Of a stretch of DNA of 64,000 nucleotides, positions 27,509 to 36,800 are shown piece after piece (within the stretch, counting starts at the first letter, position 1; the number at the start of each line of letters is the position of its first letter). Source of the DNA: Sphingobium psychrophilum (GTDB lineage: Bacteria; Pseudomonadota; Alphaproteobacteria; Sphingomonadales; Sphingomonadaceae); NCBI RefSeq assembly GCF_012927105.1, contig NZ_JABBFV010000011.1:86550-150549 (forward strand), written 5' to 3'. The position numbers and the translations under genes were made by a program. The notes below the pieces were generated by a model, which worked only from the letters and a program-made list of their open reading frames with translations, did no database searches and had not been told where the DNA came from.

Positions 27509-28051
27509 GTGGCAGTCGTGATTGCCACCGCCTTCGGTTGCGTGGCGCTTCTGTGTGTCATTATCTGGCCGTTCTTCAGCGACTACAAGACGGTCGTAAA
27601 AATTCAGAGCGCGGGCGCTGCTGCGTTTGCGACATATTTTCTAATGTTGGGATCGCCCACTGCGGCGGTGGCATGCCTCATTTCTTGCGCGCAACTCCTC
27701 GTCTCAGCGTCAGTGCGTGACCGCTATGTCGTCGTGCGACTCTATGGGGCCAGCCTCATTGTGTTGTCCTTCCTATCGGTCATAACATGGCACGGAATAC
27801 CATCCGCGCTGGCGTTGACCGGCAGTTCGCTGGGTAGTCTAGCCCGCTTGCAGACATCGACGACGCGTATGAAGGGTCTGTTCCTCGTGGGGGCTCCATT
27901 TTGGCTCGCCCATAATTTGATCGTTGGAGCCCTTTTCGCCTTGGGCACCGACGTTGTTTCTTTGCTCTCGAACTTTGGGAATTTGTTGAAGTTTGCGGTG
28001 AGACGTTGGCGCGAATCAGCCTTTCATGACGCTGCCACTAGGGCGTGGTGA
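27509..28051 (+). CDS. YgjV-like inner-membrane protein, C-terminus altered by an IS
   Basis: A 180-residue protein with about six hydrophobic segments and the overall pattern of the YgjV/Imp-YgjV family (unknown function): an early FFSDYKT segment, a SVRDRYVVVRLY loop, and WLAHNLIVGA near the C-terminus. The start is GTG. The reading frame ends Thr-Arg-Ala-Trp-stop, of which the last codons lie inside an IS5-family element; without it the frame would continue from the same Thr through Arg-Ala-Ala-Ile-Gly-Tyr to a TAA. Since only the end is changed, the protein may still be made and work. It is separated from cusF by about 115 bases and has no evident link to copper. Confidence 0.72.
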   Translation: MAVVIATAFGCVALLCVIIWPFFSDYKTVVKIQSAGAAAFATYFLMLGSPTAAVACLISCAQLLVSASVRDRYVVVRLYGASLIVLSFLSVITWHGIPSALALTGSSLGSLARLQTSTTRMKGLFLVGAPFWLAHNLIVGALFALGTDVVSLLSNFGNLLKFAVRRWRESAFHDAATRAW

Positions 28052-28899
28052 TGATTTAACACTTAGGGCTTCCCATGAGGCTGGAAGTCTGATTCATGGC
28101 TGTTTTTTTGGGATCAGCGATGGATATCGACGCGCTTCGGGATGACGAGTGGGAGCGGCTGAAAGGGCACATGCCGGGCGGCACGAAGGGCAAGCGCGGG
28201 CCGCGCACGGACAACCGGCGTTTTCTGGATGCGTTATTGTGGATGGCGCGTTCAGGTGGGCGGTGGCGTGACCTGCCCGAGCGGTTGGGCGACTATCGGA
28301 CGGTGAAGCGGCGATATTACCGCTGGATCGAGATGGGCATCCTTGATGCGATGCTGGAGCATCTGGCGCGCGAAGCCGACCTGGAGTGGCTGATGATCGA
28401 CAGCACGATCGTGCGCGCGCACCAACATGCGGCTGGCGCGCCTCGGTCAAAAGGGGGGCGGATGCCCAAGGCCTGGGTCGGTCTCGCGGCGGGCTGAGCA
28501 CGAAAATCCACGCGGCAGGTGATGCGCTAGGCCTGCCAGTGCGTCTGATTGCCGGCCCCGGACAGCATAGCGATATCGCCTGCGCGGCCGACCTGATCGA
28601 CGGCTTCTCACCCGATGCCGTGCTCGGCGACAAAGGCTATGATGCCGATCATCTGTGCGGGGCAATCCAAAGGGCCGGTGCCACCGTCGTCATTCCACCC
28701 AGACGGAACCGCAAGGTCCAGCGACCCTGCGACCGCCACCTGTACAAGGAGCGTAACCAGATCGAACGCTTCTTCAACAAGCTCAAGCAGTTCCGGCGCG
28801 TCGCAACCCGCTACGACAAGCTGCTCGTCAACTTCATGGGCTTCGTCAAACTCGCTGCCATCGCCATTTGGATCAGATAGTTAAATCATCACCACGCCC
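28041..28899 (+). mobile_element. IS5-family insertion sequence (IS427-like group), 859 bp
   Basis: An intact-looking element bounded by perfect 19-bp inverted repeats GGGCGTGGTGATGATTTAA (28041-28059) and its complement (28881-28899). It is flanked by the dinucleotide TA on both sides (28039-28040 and 28900-28901), the target duplication expected for the IS427-type group. The target site restores as CTAG when the element is removed. The transposase is encoded in two overlapping frames. The perfect ends, duplication and undisturbed coding frames indicate a recent insertion. Confidence 0.92.
28120..28880 (+). CDS. IS5-family transposase, made by -1 frameshift
   Basis: The transposase is split into two overlapping frames: orfA (from 28120, with DDEWERL and the first catalytic Asp at residue 94 in LMIDST) ending at 28497, and orfB (in the -1 frame, from about 28386 to 28880) with the second Asp in LGDKGYDAD and the Glu in the ERNQIERFFNKLKQFRR signature. 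The overlap holds an A4G6 run at about 28450-28459, a likely slippery site for the -1 shift that makes the full-length DDE enzyme. An alternative start at 28096 is possible but MDIDALRDDEWERL is the usual N-terminus for this group. Confidence 0.9.
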
Positions 28900-28901
28900 T
28901 A

Positions 28902-29245
28902 GAGCGGCCATAGGCTATTAAGCGCTCGGGTCTTTTTCCTATGTGGGATCATGACCTAACCACAACCATCTGAAAGGCCCTTCAGATCTGACTGTACACG
29001 GCGGGCTTCCGAATCAAAGTGGTTGACGGTTGCGCATGGGTAACGCGCTGAAGGCGCCGAATTCGGGCAAGACTCGGCGGTGTGCGGGCGGCGTGACATC
29101 CATACCTGAACGCTGATAAGTTTGGCGGACGCAGGTCAAAGGATCGTTCGTCGGACAAGCATTTTGGTGGGGAAGTGCCGCTCTATTAGCACACGCTAGC
29201 AGACTGCGTCTGGTCGAGTAGCCGATCAACGTCAGACGTAGCCGC
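28902..29245. other. Non-coding stretch between the IS and the nickel block
   Basis: These 344 bases hold the displaced end of the ygjV-like gene (restored stop TAA near 28919) and no other convincing gene. A hairpin with arms ATCTGAA (28968-28974) and TTCAGAT (28981-28987), loop AGGCCC, may mark the end of that transcript, though a T-run is lacking. The remaining sequence looks like decayed DNA without recognisable content. Confidence 0.5.
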
Positions 29246-29515
29246 TCATAGATATTTCGATATTATCCTGAACTCCTCTACCGCCGAGCCAACGGCCTCC
29301 GTGCCGTCGGCATGGACGAGGCAATGATCGATATGGTCGTTAATAAGCGCTCTCTTCGCGCTGGCGACTGCCTTTTCGACTGCATGAAGTTGCTGGACGA
29401 TCTCGACGCAAGGTCGACCAGCCACGATCATATCGACAGTGCTGCGCAAGTGGCCACCAGCGCGATTTAATCGCTTGACGATCGCGGGATGACTTTCGTG
29501 CCTGTGTTCCGTCAT
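29246..29515 (-). CDS. CsoR/RcnR (DUF156) family metal-responsive repressor, NreA-like
   Basis: An 89-residue all-helical repressor of the CsoR/RcnR family. Cys36 (RPCVEIV) and His61, His64 and Cys65 (NDHIDHC) are the expected metal-binding positions, and a His-rich N-terminus (His4, His6, His9) is typical of nickel/cobalt-type members. The combination of His64 and Cys65 does not cleanly fit either the CsoR copper fingerprint or the RcnR nickel one. It is divergent from an NreB-like nickel exporter gene, so NreA-like control of nickel efflux is the best inference. The start at 29515 has a GGAGG site; a much longer frame extends antisense through the neighbour and is not real. Confidence 0.85.
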   Translation of the reverse strand: MTEHRHESHPAIVKRLNRAGGHLRSTVDMIVAGRPCVEIVQQLHAVEKAVASAKRALINDHIDHCLVHADGTEAVGSAVEEFRIISKYL

Positions 29516-29552
29516 CCGCAAGACCTCCTGCAACGCGCTACATGGCTTTACA

Positions 29553-29605
29553 TATCCTCCAGGGGAGGATAACTCAAGCGCGTCCGATATCCCCCATGGG
29601 GGATA
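29553..29605. promoter_or_regulatory. Two palindromic operator candidates between nreA-like and nreB-like genes
   Basis: The divergent 120-base interval holds two palindromes. The first is an inverted repeat TATCCTCC/GGAGGATA with a 3-base spacer (29553-29571). The second is the perfect 18-base palindrome TATCCCCCATGGGGGATA (29588-29605). G/C-runs flanked by AT arms are the known operator style of CsoR/RcnR regulators. Position between the two genes suggests that the repressor binds here to control both. A binding study would settle it. Confidence 0.75.
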
Positions 29606-29635
29606 GGGTCGCAAATCAATCGGAACAAACGCAAC

Positions 29636-30973
29636 GTGCTCTCCGTCCTGGCAAACCGCATCTATCGCCATCTGTTCATGGCTCAGGTCATCGCGCTCAT
29701 CGGCACGGGGCTCGCGACGGTTGCGCTCGGCCTGCTTGCCTATGACATCGCCGGCGGCAGCGCCGGCGCGGTGCTCGGGACGGCGCTCGCGATCAAGATG
29801 GTTGCCTATATCGGTGTCGCGCCGGTCGTTGGCGCCTTCGCCGACCGCCTGCCACGTCGCGCGTTTCTTGTCAGCATGGATCTCGTGCGGATGGCCGTGG
29901 CGATCTGCCTGCCATTCGTGAGCCAGGTCTGGCAGATCTATGTCCTGATCTTCGTGCTGCAATCGGCCTCCGCGGCGTTCACGCCGACCTTCCAGGCAAC
30001 CATCCCCGATATCCTGCCAGAGGAGCGCGACTATACCCGCGCGCTGTCGCTGTCGCGGCTCGCCTATGACATGGAAAGCCTGACCAGCCCGATCCTGGCT
30101 GCCGGGCTGCTGACCGTCATCAACTTCCACTGGCTATTTTCGGGAACGGCGATCGGGTTTCTGTGCTCGGCGCTGCTCGTCGTGACGACGGTCCTGCCAC
30201 GTGCCGCGAAATCAGAACCGAGAAGTGGCGGGATTTACGCCAAGACAACGCGGGGTACGCGCATCTATCTGAAGACGCCGCGCCTGCGCGGGCTGCTTGC
30301 GCTGACCCTCGCTTCAGCTGCGGCCAGTTCGATGGTCATCGTCAACACGGTGGTAATCGTGCGTGGTAATCTCGGCCTCACGCAGCGCGATGTTGCCTTC
30401 ACCCTTGCGGCTTTTGGCGCAGGCTCGATCCTTGCCGCGCTGACCCTGCCACGTATCCTCGATCGGGTCGCCGATCGTACGATCATGATTGGGGCTGCGG
30501 CAGCAATGACGATCGGTCTCGCCCTTCTGGCGATGCTCACGGCAAGCTTTGGGGCAGCGCCCGGTTATTGGCGCATGGTCCTGATCGGCTGGTTCATACT
30601 CGGTATCGCCTATTCGATGAGCGTGACGCCATCGGGCCGATTGCTTCGACGGTCGGCCAATGCCGACGACCGCCCGGCCTTGTTCGCCGCGCAATTCGCG
30701 CTCAGCCACTGCGCCTGGCTGATCTGCTATCCCCTGGTGGGGCTGTTGGGCGCCAGTATCGGGCAGACGGCGGCGTTTGCGGCAATGGCGGCGATTGCGG
30801 CCGCCGGAACCCTGGCCGCCTTGTGGCTCTGGCCCAGCGCAGATCCCGATACGGTGAACCATGACCATGCGGATCTCGCGCCCGATCATCCCCATCTGCG
30901 CGGTGATCACGGCAAGGCGCGGGAGCATGCGTTCGTTATCGACGATCTCCATCAGCGCTGGCCACGCCGATGA
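29636..30973 (+). CDS. nreB: NreB-like nickel exporter of the major facilitator superfamily
   Basis: A 445-residue MFS transporter with twelve predicted membrane segments, an early NRIYRHLFMAQVIALIGTGL segment and a His/Asp-rich C-terminal tail (NHDHADLAPDHPHLRGDHGKA) characteristic of NreB/NrsD nickel exporters; the tail likely binds Ni2+. It lies divergent to the CsoR/RcnR-type repressor gene. The start is GTG at 29636; an internal ATG would remove part of the first helix. Nickel specificity is inferred from the family and the His-rich tail. Confidence 0.88.
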   Translation: MLSVLANRIYRHLFMAQVIALIGTGLATVALGLLAYDIAGGSAGAVLGTALAIKMVAYIGVAPVVGAFADRLPRRAFLVSMDLVRMAVAICLPFVSQVWQIYVLIFVLQSASAAFTPTFQATIPDILPEERDYTRALSLSRLAYDMESLTSPILAAGLLTVINFHWLFSGTAIGFLCSALLVVTTVLPRAAKSEPRSGGIYAKTTRGTRIYLKTPRLRGLLALTLASAAASSMVIVNTVVIVRGNLGLTQRDVAFTLAAFGAGSILAALTLPRILDRVADRTIMIGAAAAMTIGLALLAMLTASFGAAPGYWRMVLIGWFILGIAYSMSVTPSGRLLRRSANADDRPALFAAQFALSHCAWLICYPLVGLLGASIGQTAAFAAMAAIAAAGTLAALWLWPSADPDTVNHDHADLAPDHPHLRGDHGKAREHAFVIDDLHQRWPRR

Positions 30974-31049
30974 CTTTCATCTCGACTGTCATGATCCCTG
31001 TCTTGCGGCGCGCTTGTGGACCGGCCGCGTTCGCGATACCCGTATCGCC

Positions 31050-31427
31050 ATGACGGCATCGTCGGTCAGTTTGCGCGCTTCGGTGCGGGCCTGTGCCCGC
31101 ATGCGCCTTTTTGCGCTCTCGGCGATTCTGGCGCTGTTCGGGATGCTGGCGCTTGCCACCTGGCATGACGCTATGCCGCACGTCCATGATGCCGAGCATG
31201 TCATCAGCGTCGATCGGGATCATCATGATCACGCCCCGGCCGAGCAGCCGGACACACCCGACCTGATGCATCTGGCGGCTCATGCGGTGCTCCAGACAAT
31301 CGATGTGCCTGCGCAGGCTGTGGTTGTTGCGCTGTTGAAGCCTGTCACCGCAATCTGGGCGCGCGAACCCGCCGAGGCGGCGCGGTCCATCGCACCTTCG
31401 TCAATTCTGCGTCCCCCGCGAGGCTGA
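31050..31427 (+). CDS. His-rich small protein heading the first czc operon (CzcI-like)
   Basis: A 125-residue protein with a hydrophobic segment (about 30-46), then a periplasmic His/Asp-rich stretch (WHDAMPHVHDAEH, DHHDHAPAEQPDTPD) and a second hydrophobic stretch. The layout resembles CzcI/CnrY-type proteins found at the head of czc-like operons, which are thought to modulate regulation, but the sequence does not confirm that family. The ATG at 31050 avoids overlap with nreB; an upstream frame is antisense-like. A similar protein heads the second czc operon at 47192. Confidence 0.55.
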   Translation: MTASSVSLRASVRACARMRLFALSAILALFGMLALATWHDAMPHVHDAEHVISVDRDHHDHAPAEQPDTPDLMHLAAHAVLQTIDVPAQAVVVALLKPVTAIWAREPAEAARSIAPSSILRPPRG

Positions 31428-31479
31428 ATTCACGCGCTTAGCGCGTGCCGTCATTGCAGCCTTTTTTGGGGATAAGAAT

Positions 31480-32748
31480 ATGAGAGCCTTTATAGGCCGG
31501 CTGTCGCGTCGCGTGGTGTCCGGCATGATGGTCGCGACCTGCGTCGCTGCGCTGTGCGCACCCGCACAGGCGCAAGTGGCGCCGCCGTTCGCTACACTGC
31601 TACGCCAGACCGCCGAGGCGCCTCGGCGCATCGAAAGCGAAGCTGAGGTCCGCCGGTCCGAAGGTCTTGCACGCCAGGCGCGCGCCCGACCCAATCCGAC
31701 GATCGGCATTCTCACTGAGAATGTCGCGGGATCGTCTCCCTATCGCGGGGTCGATCGCGCCGAGACGACGCTGCAATATAGCCAGCCGCTGGAAATCGGC
31801 GGCAAGCGTTCGGCGAGGATCGCAGCCGGAAAGGCCGGCGTCGCCGCGTCCCGCGCCCGCGATCGTGATGCGAAGATCCGCTACGCTTATGATCTTGCAC
31901 GCGCTTATGCAGCGGCGGACGTCGCAGACCAGAGGATAATGCTGGCCGAAGGCGAGGTCGAGCAAGCGCAGAATATCCTGCGCGCCGCTCGCGTGCTGGT
32001 CGATGCCGGCAAGGAAGCGCGGCTGCGCGCCCTGCAAGCAGAGGCCGCGCTGAACGCCGTCAGCGCCGATCTTGAGGGGGCGAAAGCGGATCGCATTGCG
32101 GCCTATGCCCGCCTCTCCGCACTCGCCGGCGTCGAGGAGACCTTCACCGGCTTGTCGGAATCGCTCCTGACCGTGCCGGTCGCGGCACCGGCTTATGGCC
32201 CCGTCGATCCGATGACGAGTTCGTCCTTTCTTGCCGCGCAGGCAGAGCGGGAGGCTGCCGAGCGCCGCCTGACCGCCGAACAGAAGCGGGCAATCCCCGA
32301 TGTGACGGCAATCGTCGGCGTGCGGCGCCTCGATTATGAAAATGCGACCGCACTGACGGCGGGCGTCTCGATCCCGCTCAACATCTTCGATCGCAATCGT
32401 GGCAATATCGCCGCTTCGCAAGCAGAGGCACAGGCCGCCGCCGCAAGATTGGCCATGGCGCGTAACGATGCGATTGCCGAAGCCCGCGCGGCCGGGGCGC
32501 AGATTGCGGCCGCACAGTCGCGGGTTGCCGCAGCGGAGGCATCGCAACGCACCGCCGAAGAAACCTATCGTCTCGCTCGCATCGCCTATGAGGCTGGTAA
32601 ATCCCCGCTCGTCGAATTGTTGAACGCCCGCCAAGGCCTTGGCGCGGCACGCGGGATCGTCCTCGACGCCAAAGTGGCCAGTTTCGAGGCGCGCGCGCAG
32701 CTCGCCCGTCTTCAGGGCCGCACCCTTTCCGGAGATGAGATCCAATGA
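31480..32748 (+). CDS. czcC: Outer-membrane factor of a Zn/Co/Cd RND pump (CzcC)
   Basis: A 422-residue TolC-family protein with a signal peptide ending near AQA/Q (about residue 30) and two coiled-coil helical hairpins (ADVADQRIMLAEGEVEQAQ and AEAQAAAARLAMARNDA). An early RARPNPTIGILTENVAGS segment is typical of CzcC-like proteins. It would supply the outer-membrane channel for the CzcB-CzcA complex encoded next; the stop overlaps czcB (ATGA). It differs in sequence from the second CzcC at 47608. Confidence 0.88.
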   Translation: MRAFIGRLSRRVVSGMMVATCVAALCAPAQAQVAPPFATLLRQTAEAPRRIESEAEVRRSEGLARQARARPNPTIGILTENVAGSSPYRGVDRAETTLQYSQPLEIGGKRSARIAAGKAGVAASRARDRDAKIRYAYDLARAYAAADVADQRIMLAEGEVEQAQNILRAARVLVDAGKEARLRALQAEAALNAVSADLEGAKADRIAAYARLSALAGVEETFTGLSESLLTVPVAAPAYGPVDPMTSSSFLAAQAEREAAERRLTAEQKRAIPDVTAIVGVRRLDYENATALTAGVSIPLNIFDRNRGNIAASQAEAQAAAARLAMARNDAIAEARAAGAQIAAAQSRVAAAEASQRTAEETYRLARIAYEAGKSPLVELLNARQGLGAARGIVLDAKVASFEARAQLARLQGRTLSGDEIQ

Positions 32749-33899
32749 ACCCCGAACGCAACAAGCTTTATGCCGGGGCCGCGATCGGTCTTGTCCTCGC
32801 CGCCCTTGCCGGTTTCGGTGTCGCCAGGATGACTGGCCCGTCCGCACCGACAGCCGAGACGGAGGCGGCCGCCTCCGCCGCTCCAACCGACACGGTCGTG
32901 ATCGCCCAGGATGATATCAAGACCTCGGGGATTGGCCTTGCACAAGCGGCAGCCGGTGGCGTCGCCGGCATCATCCTCGCCAGTGCCACCGTCGAGGCAA
33001 CGCCTGACGCCGAAGCGGTGCTCACTGCCCGGGCAGCGGGCACCGTTACCCGGATCTTCAAGCGGATCGGTGATCCGGTCAGCGCGGGCGAAACGATCGC
33101 CATTGTCGAGAGCCGCGATGCGTCGGCGATCGCCGCCGATCGCAGTACGGCTGCCGCAAGGGTTACGCTTGCAAGCCGACAACTGGCGCGCGAGCGAATA
33201 CTGCTCAATCAAGGGGTGTCGCCCCGGGCAGACTATGAGACCGCCGAAGCCAATCTGGCGGTCGCTCAGGCCGAAGCCCGGCAAGCGAGCGCTGCCGCCA
33301 GCGCGGCAAAGGTCTCGCGCGACGGCAGGTCGGTTGCGGTGGTCAGTTCGATCTCCGGCCGTATAACATCCGCACCCGTCAATCTCGGCGCGTTTGTGCA
33401 GGCCGAGACCGAGCTGTTCCGTGTCGCCGATCCGCGCCGCCTTCAGATCGAGGCGAGCATGCCGGCAGCGGACGCATTGCGTGTGAAGGCGGGTGACAGG
33501 GTCGAGCTGATGACCAACAACGGCCAGAAAGTGGAAGGCCAGGTCCGCTCGGCGACCGGCGTGGTCGATCCGCAGACGCGGCAAGCGACGGTGGTCGTGA
33601 CACCAAGCGGAGGCGGCGGCCTGATCGCGCCCGGTCAACTCGTTCAGGCGCGTATCTTCGCCAGCGGCGGCGATGCGGCCTCCGGCGTGAATGTGCCGCA
33701 GGATGCGGTCCAGACGCTAGGGGATCGCTCGGTGGTGTTCGTGCGAACCCGCCAGGGGTTTAAGGCGCAGACCGTGCGGGTTGGAACGCGCAGCGGCGGC
33801 ATGGTCGAGATTGCCTCGGGCCTCCCTGCAAACACGGTGATCGCCACCACCAATACCTTCCTGCTCAAGGCCGAGCTTGGCAAGGAGTCGGCGGAATGA
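32745..33899 (+). CDS. czcB: CzcB-type periplasmic adaptor
   Basis: A 384-residue membrane fusion protein: N-terminal anchor (about residues 8-28), then lipoyl-type hairpin halves, a long helical hairpin rich in Ala (SAAASAAKVSRDG region), and a beta-barrel C-part ending at ANTVIATTNTFLLKAELGKESAE, the typical CzcB end. The N-terminal linker is Ala/Thr-rich. No CusF domain is attached, in contrast to the cusB gene. It overlaps czcA by four bases (ATGA). Together with CzcC and CzcA it should export Zn2+, Co2+ or Cd2+. Confidence 0.92.
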   Translation: MNPERNKLYAGAAIGLVLAALAGFGVARMTGPSAPTAETEAAASAAPTDTVVIAQDDIKTSGIGLAQAAAGGVAGIILASATVEATPDAEAVLTARAAGTVTRIFKRIGDPVSAGETIAIVESRDASAIAADRSTAAARVTLASRQLARERILLNQGVSPRADYETAEANLAVAQAEARQASAAASAAKVSRDGRSVAVVSSISGRITSAPVNLGAFVQAETELFRVADPRRLQIEASMPAADALRVKAGDRVELMTNNGQKVEGQVRSATGVVDPQTRQATVVVTPSGGGGLIAPGQLVQARIFASGGDAASGVNVPQDAVQTLGDRSVVFVRTRQGFKAQTVRVGTRSGGMVEIASGLPANTVIATTNTFLLKAELGKESAE

Positions 33900-36800
33900 T
33901 CGCGCGGATTTTAGGGCTCTCGGTCAGAGCGCGATGGGCCGTTGTGTTCATCACCTTCCTCGTCGTCCTGTTCGGTGCCTGGCAGATCACCCTGCTGCCG
34001 ATCGACGCGGTCCCGGACGTCACCAACCGCCAGGTCCAGATCAACAGCTTCGTGCCGACCCTCGGACCGGTCGACATGGAGAAGCAGGTCACCTTTCCCG
34101 TCGAGACAGCGCTTGCCGGTATTCCCGGTCTGCAGACGACCCGCTCGCTCACGCGTAACGGGTTCAGCCAGGTCACCGCGGTCTTCAAGGACAGCACCGA
34201 CATCTATTTTGCTCGGCAGCAGGTGACCGAACGGGTCGCTCAGGCCAAGGACAGCTTGCCTGCTGGCGTTCAACCCCAACTCGCGCCGCTCACGACGGGT
34301 CTGGGCGAGATCTTCATGTTCAGCGTCGCGTTCGAACATCCCGACGACAAGGGCGTTAAGGTCGTCGACGGTCAGCCCGGCTGGCAGTCCGATGGTTCCT
34401 ATCTGACGCCCGAGGGCGAGAAACTGACCACGGTGGTTGCCAAGGCCGCTTATCTGCGAACGGTCCAGGATTGGATCATCAGGCCGCAAATGCGCACCGT
34501 GCAGGGTGTTGCCGGTGTCGATTCCAACGGCGGCTATGTGAAGCAATATGTCGTCGAGCCGAATCTGACCGCGCTTGCATCCTATGGCGTCTCGGTCACT
34601 GACCTCGCCGACGCGCTCGAACGATCGAACCTGTCGGCGGGCTCCAACTATGTCCGCCGTGCCGGCGAATCCTTTCTCGTTCGCGCCGACGCGCGGCTGC
34701 GCTCGGTCGCCGACATAGAAGAGGCGGTGATCGCCACGCGTGCCGGCGTCCCGGTGCGCGTGAAGGACGTCGGCCAGGTCGTCATCGGGGGCGCGGTGCG
34801 GACCGGATCTGGCAGCGTCGGCGGGTCAGAAGCAGTCATCTCGACTATCCTGATGCTCACTGGCGAGAACAGCCGCATCGTCGCCAATCGCGTCGCCGAC
34901 AAGCTGGTCGAAATCAACAAGACGTTGCCGCCGGACGTTGTCGCAAGCCAAGCCTATAACCGCTCCAAGCTGGTCAATGCGACCATCGCCACGGTCGAGA
35001 AGAATCTGGTCGAAGGCGCACTGCTCGTCATCGTCGTGCTGTTCCTGCTGCTCGGCAACATCCGCGCGGCGCTCATCACCGCAGCCGTGATTCCGATCAC
35101 GATGCTGATGACCGCTGCGGGCATGAATGAGCTGGGTGTTTCGGGCAATCTGATGAGTCTCGGCGCGCTGGATTTCGGCCTGATCGTCGACGGCGCGGTC
35201 ATCATCGTCGAAAACGCGCTCCGGCGCCTCGCCGAGCGGCAGCACCGCGAAGGCAGGCTGCTGACACGGACCGAACGTCTCGCTGAAACCACTCACGCCG
35301 CGCAGGAGATGGTCCGGCCAACCGTCTATGGCCAGGCCATCATCTTCCTCGTGTTCATACCTTTGCTCACCTTCCAGGGCGTGGAGGGCAAGACGTTCGC
35401 ACCGATGGCGATCACGCTGATGCTGGCGCTGGCCAGTGCGTTCATCCTGTCGATCACGTTCGTGCCAGCGATGGTCGCGTTGCTCGTGATCGGCAAGGTC
35501 AGCGAGACCGAGGTCAGATCGATCCGCTGGTTCAAGGAGAAGTATCAGCCGGCGCTCACCCGCGCCGTGGCGCGGCCAATGCCGTTCATCCTCGGTGGCG
35601 TAGGCGTGTTTGCTGCGGCCGTTTTGCTGTTCGGCACGCTTGGACAAGAGTTCATGCCGCAGCTCGACGAGAAGGACATCACGGTCACCAATTTCCGTAT
35701 TCCGTCCGCCTCAATCGACCAGTCGACCGCGATGCAGCTCCAGATCGAAAATGCACTCAAGACGTTGCCCGAGGTGGCATTGGTCTTTTCCAAGAACGGC
35801 AACGCCGATCTGGGCACCGATCCGATGCCGCCTAATGCGTCCGATACCTATGTCATCCCAAAGCCCGAAAAGGAGTGGCCCGCCGAGGTCAAATCCAAGG
35901 AGGACATCCTCCGACGGATCGAGGAACGGATGAAGCCGTTGATCGGCAACCGCACCGAGATCCAGCAACCGATCCAGATGCGGTTCAACGAGCTTATCGC
36001 GGGCGTTCGCTCGGACGTGGCGGTCAAGCTCTATGGCGACGATCTCGATGCCATGAGCGAAGCGGCGGGCCGGATTGCAACCGCACTTCGGGCAATCCCG
36101 GGCGCGGCGGACGTGCAGGCGGAACAGACATCGGGCGCGCCGACCTTCGACATCAAGGTCGATCGCCAGGCGGCGGGCCGTTACGGCCTGTCGGTCGAGG
36201 AGGTCGCCAGTACGGTCGCGGCGGCCCTTGGCGGACGCGAAGCGGGCTTGTTGTTCGAAGGCGATCGGCGTTTCGATGTCGTGGTGCGACTGCCCGACGC
36301 ACAGCGCGACGATATCGAGACGCTGGGCTCGATCCCGGTCATGCTACCATCCAGCGGTGCCGGGAACGCGCGTTCCATCCCGCTCAGCGAAGTGGCGCGC
36401 TTCACCTACACCGAGGGGCTTAACCAGATCAGCCGCGAGAATGGCAAGCGGATGGTGGTGGTCCAGGCCAATGTGCGCGGCCGCGATCTTGGCGGATTCG
36501 TCGCCGAAGCCCAGGCGAAGATCACGGATGTGAAGCTGCCCGCCGGCACTTTCATCGAGTGGGGCGGCCAGTTCGAGAGCCTTCAGTCCGCCTCCCAGCG
36601 ATTGGCGATCGTCGTGCCGCTTTGCTTCATCCTGATCTTCGCGTTGCTGTATATGGCACTGGGCGGCGCCTGGCCTGCCCTGATTGTGTTTACGGCCGTC
36701 CCCATGGCCCTGGCTGGAGGTGTGTTCGCTCTGTCCTTGCGGGGGATACCCTTCTCCATCACGGCGTCGGTCGGGTTCATCGCGCTTTCGGGTGTGGCGG

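Noticed and set aside
29516..30130. N-terminal extension of the CsoR/RcnR-type repressor
   Set aside because: It would run antisense through the nreB-like gene; the natural start at 29515 has a good GGAGG site and gives the family's usual length.
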